Translations under genes and position numbers: made by a program
Notes under the pieces: generated by a model
Databases searched by the model: none
What the model saw: the letters and a program-made list of their open reading frames with translations, nothing else
Told to the model about the DNA's origin: nothing
Assembly (NCBI RefSeq): GCF_025215155.1
Contig: NZ_JALHAM010000114.1
Source of the DNA: Dryocola clanedunensis
Lineage (GTDB): Bacteria; Pseudomonadota; Gammaproteobacteria; Enterobacterales; Enterobacteriaceae
Reading direction: 5' to 3' (one strand)
Length of the DNA: 64,000 nucleotides
In this document: one piece after another, positions 62,401-64,000 of the stretch
Position numbering within the stretch: the stretch's first letter is position 1
Layout: the number at the start of each line of letters is the position of its first letter

Positions 62401-64000
62401 TCAGCGCCGATAACGGCGCAGACATCGCGGCCAGCGGCATCAGCGATGCCAGTGGCGAGGTGGTGGTGACGCTTACTAACCGGAAAGCCGGGCAAACAAG
62501 GGTCAGCGCGCAGGTCAATGGCCATAGCTTATCCACTGCCGTTAACTTTAAAGCCGACGGTAGTACGGCGCAGATTGTAGCGTCCAGCCTGGTGGTAACG
62601 AAAGATAATGCGGTGGCTGATGGCGTGCAGAATAACCGCGTCCAGCTGGCGGTGACCGATGCAAATGGTAACGTACTATCAGGGGAGACGGTCAACTTCA
62701 CGGCGGACAATAGCGCGAAGATTGCGGAAACGGGAACGACTGAAGCTGATGGTACGCTGAGCCTGCCGGTGACCAGCATCAAAGCGGGAGACAGTAACAT
62801 CACCGCTTCGATTAAGGGCAGCAAGCAGAGCGTGAAGATGACCTTCAGCCCTGATAACGCTACGGCTACGGTTAACTCTTTAATTGTCATCAGTGATAAA
62901 AGTGTCGCAAACGGCAAAGGGTCAAACAGCGTCAAGGCCATAGTGCGAGATGCAAAAGGCAACTATGTGCCGGATATGGTGGTGTATTTCAGTGCGGATA
63001 ATGGCGCAAAAATTACCGCCAGCGGGACTTCCGATGATTACGGGTCAGTACTGGTAGCGCTGACAAACCTCCATGCGGGAATAACCAACGTGACGCTCAC
63101 CGTCAATGGCGCGGGTCAGTCAATACCGACAACCTTTATTGCCGATGCCGCTACGGCGGTGATTGCCGCGGGTGATATCAATGTGCTGTCCGACAACGCG
63201 CCTGCCAACGGTGTGAATGCAAACCACATCCAGGTCATTGTCAAAGATGCGAATGACAACCTGGTGGCCGATAAAACCGTCAGCTTCTCCGCGGCGGAAG
63301 CCGGGGTGAGCGTAGCGTCAACGGCTGTCACCGATAGCGCCGGTCAGATCACTGTTCCGGTCACCTCTACGGTGGCGGGCGCAGGGACCATAAAGGCGAA
63401 GGTTAACGCCAGCGAGCAGAGTAAGACGGTGACCTTTATTGCCGACAGCGCAACCGCCAGCATTGCGGCGGCGGATTTCAAAGTGACGAAAAACAATGCG
63501 CTTTCGGATGGGGTGGATGCAAACCAGGTCCAGGCACTCGTCAAGGATGCCCAGGGGAATATTGTCAGTGATGCCCTTGTCAATTTTAGCGCCAGCAATG
63601 GCGCGGTTGTCGGGGATGTCGTCCCGACGAATGCTCAGGGTCTGGTCACGGCAAATATCACCACTATCCAGCCGGGTATCAGCCAGATTACGGCAACCAT
63701 TAACGGCCAAAAACAGAGCGTGAATGTGTCGTTTATTGAAGTCAGAGTGCCGGTCATCACGGCGGTGAACGATGTGACTGCTGACTCGGTCGGGCCGCTG
63801 CAAAGCGGGCAGCTGACTAACGAAGCCTCCCCGGTACTGACAGGGACAGCGGACAAAAATGTGACTATCAGGCTGTATAACGACGGCAAATTAATCGGCA
63901 CCTCCACCGCCGATGCCAGCGGTGACTGGACGATCAAACCAGCGTCGCCGCTGACCGTGCAGGGCAATAACGCTCTGACAGTGACGGCAGCCCTGACGCC
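56418..64000 (+). CDS. Giant inverse autotransporter (intimin/invasin-like) adhesin, 3' end outside window
   Basis: One uninterrupted frame of 2,527 codons reaches the window edge. The start ATG 56418 has AAGGG five bases upstream. A signal sequence (about residues 14-40; KKLIAWGCILLQLLPPVSGL) is followed by a short linker without an obvious LysM domain. The inverse autotransporter beta-barrel comes next (about 130-355; LFTQMGARRKDDRTTLNLG, NAFYDNDITGHNTRLGLGAE, ending near YRKRQVIK), then a linker domain (about 357-470). About 20 Ig-like Big_1-type repeats of 97-100 residues follow (57826-63750), typified by NAVANGTATN, DAxGNPV and VTSTVAGxS. A different Ig-like domain with LTGTADKNVTIRLY begins near 63751. 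The barrel anchors the C-terminal fibre outside the cell, so it should mediate adhesion or biofilm. It differs from the E. coli region, where an rhs gene lies downstream of ybbP. Confidence 0.9.
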   Translation, partial: MSFSVAEQPLPLRKKLIAWGCILLQLLPPVSGLAMAFPAAASQHMLPSASTPAGSKDPFQQQLASGAMAVGTTLSDEDRTSSEALSDYARSQAGSAVNSTVEGWLSQFGTVKSQISLDKDFSLSDSSLDMLLPLYDSPRNMLFTQMGARRKDDRTTLNLGIGMRFFPDESWMVGTNAFYDNDITGHNTRLGLGAELWADYLKLSMNGYQRLSSWHASRDFEDYDERPANGFDLQVNAFLPAHPQLGGKLVYEQYYGDEVALFGKDDRQKDPYAVTVGVNYTPIPMLSVGAEQKMGKSGKDDFNVNMALTYQLDQSWARNASPEAVDAMRKLARSRYDLVERNNNIVLEYRKRQVIKMQLAPEQVQGESKSTQTLTATVSSKHGLKNIVWSGGSFQQSGGIIKALDTQHFALTLPAWKVAQVAQAASTKKSKTKASDASRILNTYVLTAVAEDSKGNKSKPSHLSVEVLPPQAHFGSDVTVSGDNAQPDGVTPVNVVFHVIDGSKQPLAGEPVTFAVTLADSSKTTKQGVSDASGNASLDVVSTVPGEATVVAKLSGGDSRTAKVHFAAADVDTAHSSLAATPESIVADGKTTTTLTLTVHDNQDRPLTGLTGVAFKATGVDGTNLSAVKEASAGNYTATMSGAKPGTATVTAQVGAKNLSGLSTTVVFTNDENNGQIKAGDLTVITDNVKADGHSAAYVQALVTDADSNPLGDRTVTFTATSGATIQQSAVTNSWGKVRVPLTHTKAGIVTVTATVNGSSQSTPVTFIADNTSANGRLNVKANNAVANGTEANVVELETKDAQGNAVTGIAVTFSTTNGAKATPASGVTDNNGKLTTTLTSTVAGDSSVTAKASNGDMLSETIIFEADTSTAAIAAEDLTVVTNNAVANGSARNQVQVKVTDAKGNPVPAQVVNFSAANGAKITASATTDAHGLAVVGLTSQKAGDSLVTATLKGKSQSVNTTFVADKSTAQGALKIGVNHAVANGTATNSVALLIKDASGNPLPGTDITFSATNDAAVTPESGVTDSDGKLSATLTSTVAGSSKVTAKSATGETLSATVDFVADTGTATILKDDLLVKTNNAVANNRAQNQISVRVTDAQGNPVPAQVVTFTADNEAKIAPSATTNSQGMATVGQISQKAGDSNVIATVLGHSQKVTTTFIADKTTGQGTLTVSSDKGIANGTDAIGIELVVQDAGGNPISGTTITFSATNGATVLPAAGITDSEGKASATLTSLTAGASKITAKSDKGETLSQNVTFTADPATATIVAGALEVRSDKALANGSARNLVRVKVTDAKGNAVSGQKVTFSADNDATIEPAATTDASGMVSVGLTSKKAGTSQVTASVNNDSQTVTTTFVADKTTMRGALTTKVDGSVANGTTTNSVQAVLSDANGNPIENEPVSFSANNGANITPSATTNASGIAEVTLTNTRAGITTVTGSSNGTLRTVSSNFIADTSTAQIADGAMTIVANHAATDGIAANRVRVAVTDEFNNILSHQLVGFTASNGAVIASTATTDTNGIITLPVTSTTAGDSVVQATLNGSSQHVTVSFEADGNTAHIADGALVMANDGAVANGTATNRVQATVTDAGGNPVADATVSFSASNSALIAASTTTDASGKATATLTSKVAGKSVIVATVNGSSQQVDASFVADSDTAQIKTGSLKVMNDGAVANGTSANRVALIVTDASGNTLADQSVSFTASNGANIAATATTGTDGALDLPVTSTLAGESVIKATVNGSSLTVTVTFVYDPSTAQIDKLTLVNDHAAANGSAANQVKVRVKDAKGNLAKQMNVSLSASNGATVAATGTTDDNGEYLASLTSQVAGDSQFTAEVNGYSDSITVNFAPDNATAHIADGDLTVTRDNAPADGKQNNRIALRVTDANGNVLTGQTVSFTADNGAKIAPDGVTGTTGTLSVPVTSTVAGESTITASINKLSQSVKMTFTYDTETATVSALTAVSDDALANGTATNSVKAVILDAQGNPVPDMTVAFSADNGADIAASGISDASGEVVVTLTNRKAGQTRVSAQVNGHSLSTAVNFKADGSTAQIVASSLVVTKDNAVADGVQNNRVQLAVTDANGNVLSGETVNFTADNSAKIAETGTTEADGTLSLPVTSIKAGDSNITASIKGSKQSVKMTFSPDNATATVNSLIVISDKSVANGKGSNSVKAIVRDAKGNYVPDMVVYFSADNGAKITASGTSDDYGSVLVALTNLHAGITNVTLTVNGAGQSIPTTFIADAATAVIAAGDINVLSDNAPANGVNANHIQVIVKDANDNLVADKTVSFSAAEAGVSVASTAVTDSAGQITVPVTSTVAGAGTIKAKVNASEQSKTVTFIADSATASIAAADFKVTKNNALSDGVDANQVQALVKDAQGNIVSDALVNFSASNGAVVGDVVPTNAQGLVTANITTIQPGISQITATINGQKQSVNVSFIEVRVPVITAVNDVTADSVGPLQSGQLTNEASPVLTGTADKNVTIRLYNDGKLIGTSTADASGDWTIKPASPLTVQGNNALTVTAALT
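57826..63750 (+). repeat. About 20 Ig-like domain repeats in the adhesin
   Basis: The repeat period is close to 297 bases. The first two copies (57826-58444) are divergent. From 58745 to 60519 two subtypes alternate (A-B-A-B-A-B), giving a supra-repeat near 590 bases. From 61990 to 63165 another alternating pair (C-D-C-D) is seen. Copies between 60520 and 61989 share motifs NGSSQxVT and AxxNRVxxxVTDA. Confidence 0.85.

Noticed and set aside
57537..63967. Long minus-strand frames opposite the adhesin (up to 522 residues)
   Set aside because: They are periodic shadows of the Ig repeats. The plus-strand frame is continuous, with signal peptide, barrel and domain structure.

Overview
The window looks like chromosome from Enterobacter or a very close relative (family Enterobacteriaceae). 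From about 6 kb to 54 kb it follows the E. coli K-12 order that I recall from memory: ybaA, pdeB, ylaC, maa, hha, tomB, acrB, acrA, acrR, mscK, rsmS, priC, ybaN, apt, dnaX, ybaB, recR, htpG, adk, hemH, gsk, ybaL, fsr, ushA, ybaK, chiX, ybaP, copA, cueR, ybbJ, qmcA, ybbN, ybbO, tesA, ybbA, ybbP. The E. coli genes aes, ybaQ, glsA-ybaT and fetAB are absent from their usual places. Five other blocks are inserted instead, so the strain is not E. coli. Genus assignment is inference from protein similarity and gene content.

Layout. (1) 1-6000 is accessory. It holds the 3' end of an IS3-family transposase, a 9-bp tandem repeat array, an IprA/YaiV-like regulator, an EamA exporter divergent from an Lrp/AsnC regulator, the divergent pair yczR (MocR type) and yczE, and a two-domain GNAT acetyltransferase. 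(2) 6032-15130 carries ybaA, pdeB, a sugar locus (GntR regulator, ManD/RspA-type dehydratase, PTS EIIBC with a CRP-like site), the zinc-independent ribosomal paralogues L31B and L36B behind a Zur-like box, ylaC, maa and the hha-tomB pair. (3) 15130-20298 is the acrAB multidrug efflux operon with its repressor acrR. An AcrR palindrome lies in the divergent promoter region and a marbox sits on the acrR start codon. (4) 20416-36215 is DNA replication and repair (priC, dnaX with its programmed frameshift, ybaB, recR), purine salvage (apt, adk, gsk), HtpG with a sigma-32 promoter, and hemH. A LysR-pirin pair splits ybaB from recR. (5) 36287-54263 holds ybaL, fsr, ushA, ybaK, the small RNA chiX, ybaP, the copper system copA-cueR with its CueR operator and copA frameshift site, ybbJ-qmcA, an extra cfa-type gene, ybbN, ybbO and the overlapping tesA/ybbA-ybbP. 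(6) 54264-64000 is accessory and surface related: a porin, a second diverged remnant of the ybbP 3' end, an AT-rich gap, and a giant inverse autotransporter adhesin. The adhesin has about 20 Ig-like repeats and runs off the window.

REP/BIME palindromes punctuate the gene borders. One of them supplies the last residues and the stop codon of ybaL. I see no tRNA, rRNA, CRISPR array, prophage or complete IS. The most unusual items are the ghost ybbP end flanking the porin, the alternating two-domain repeats of the adhesin, the duplicated terminator hairpins bracketing a 140-bp structured unit beyond acrB, and the 9-bp repeat array beside the IS end.
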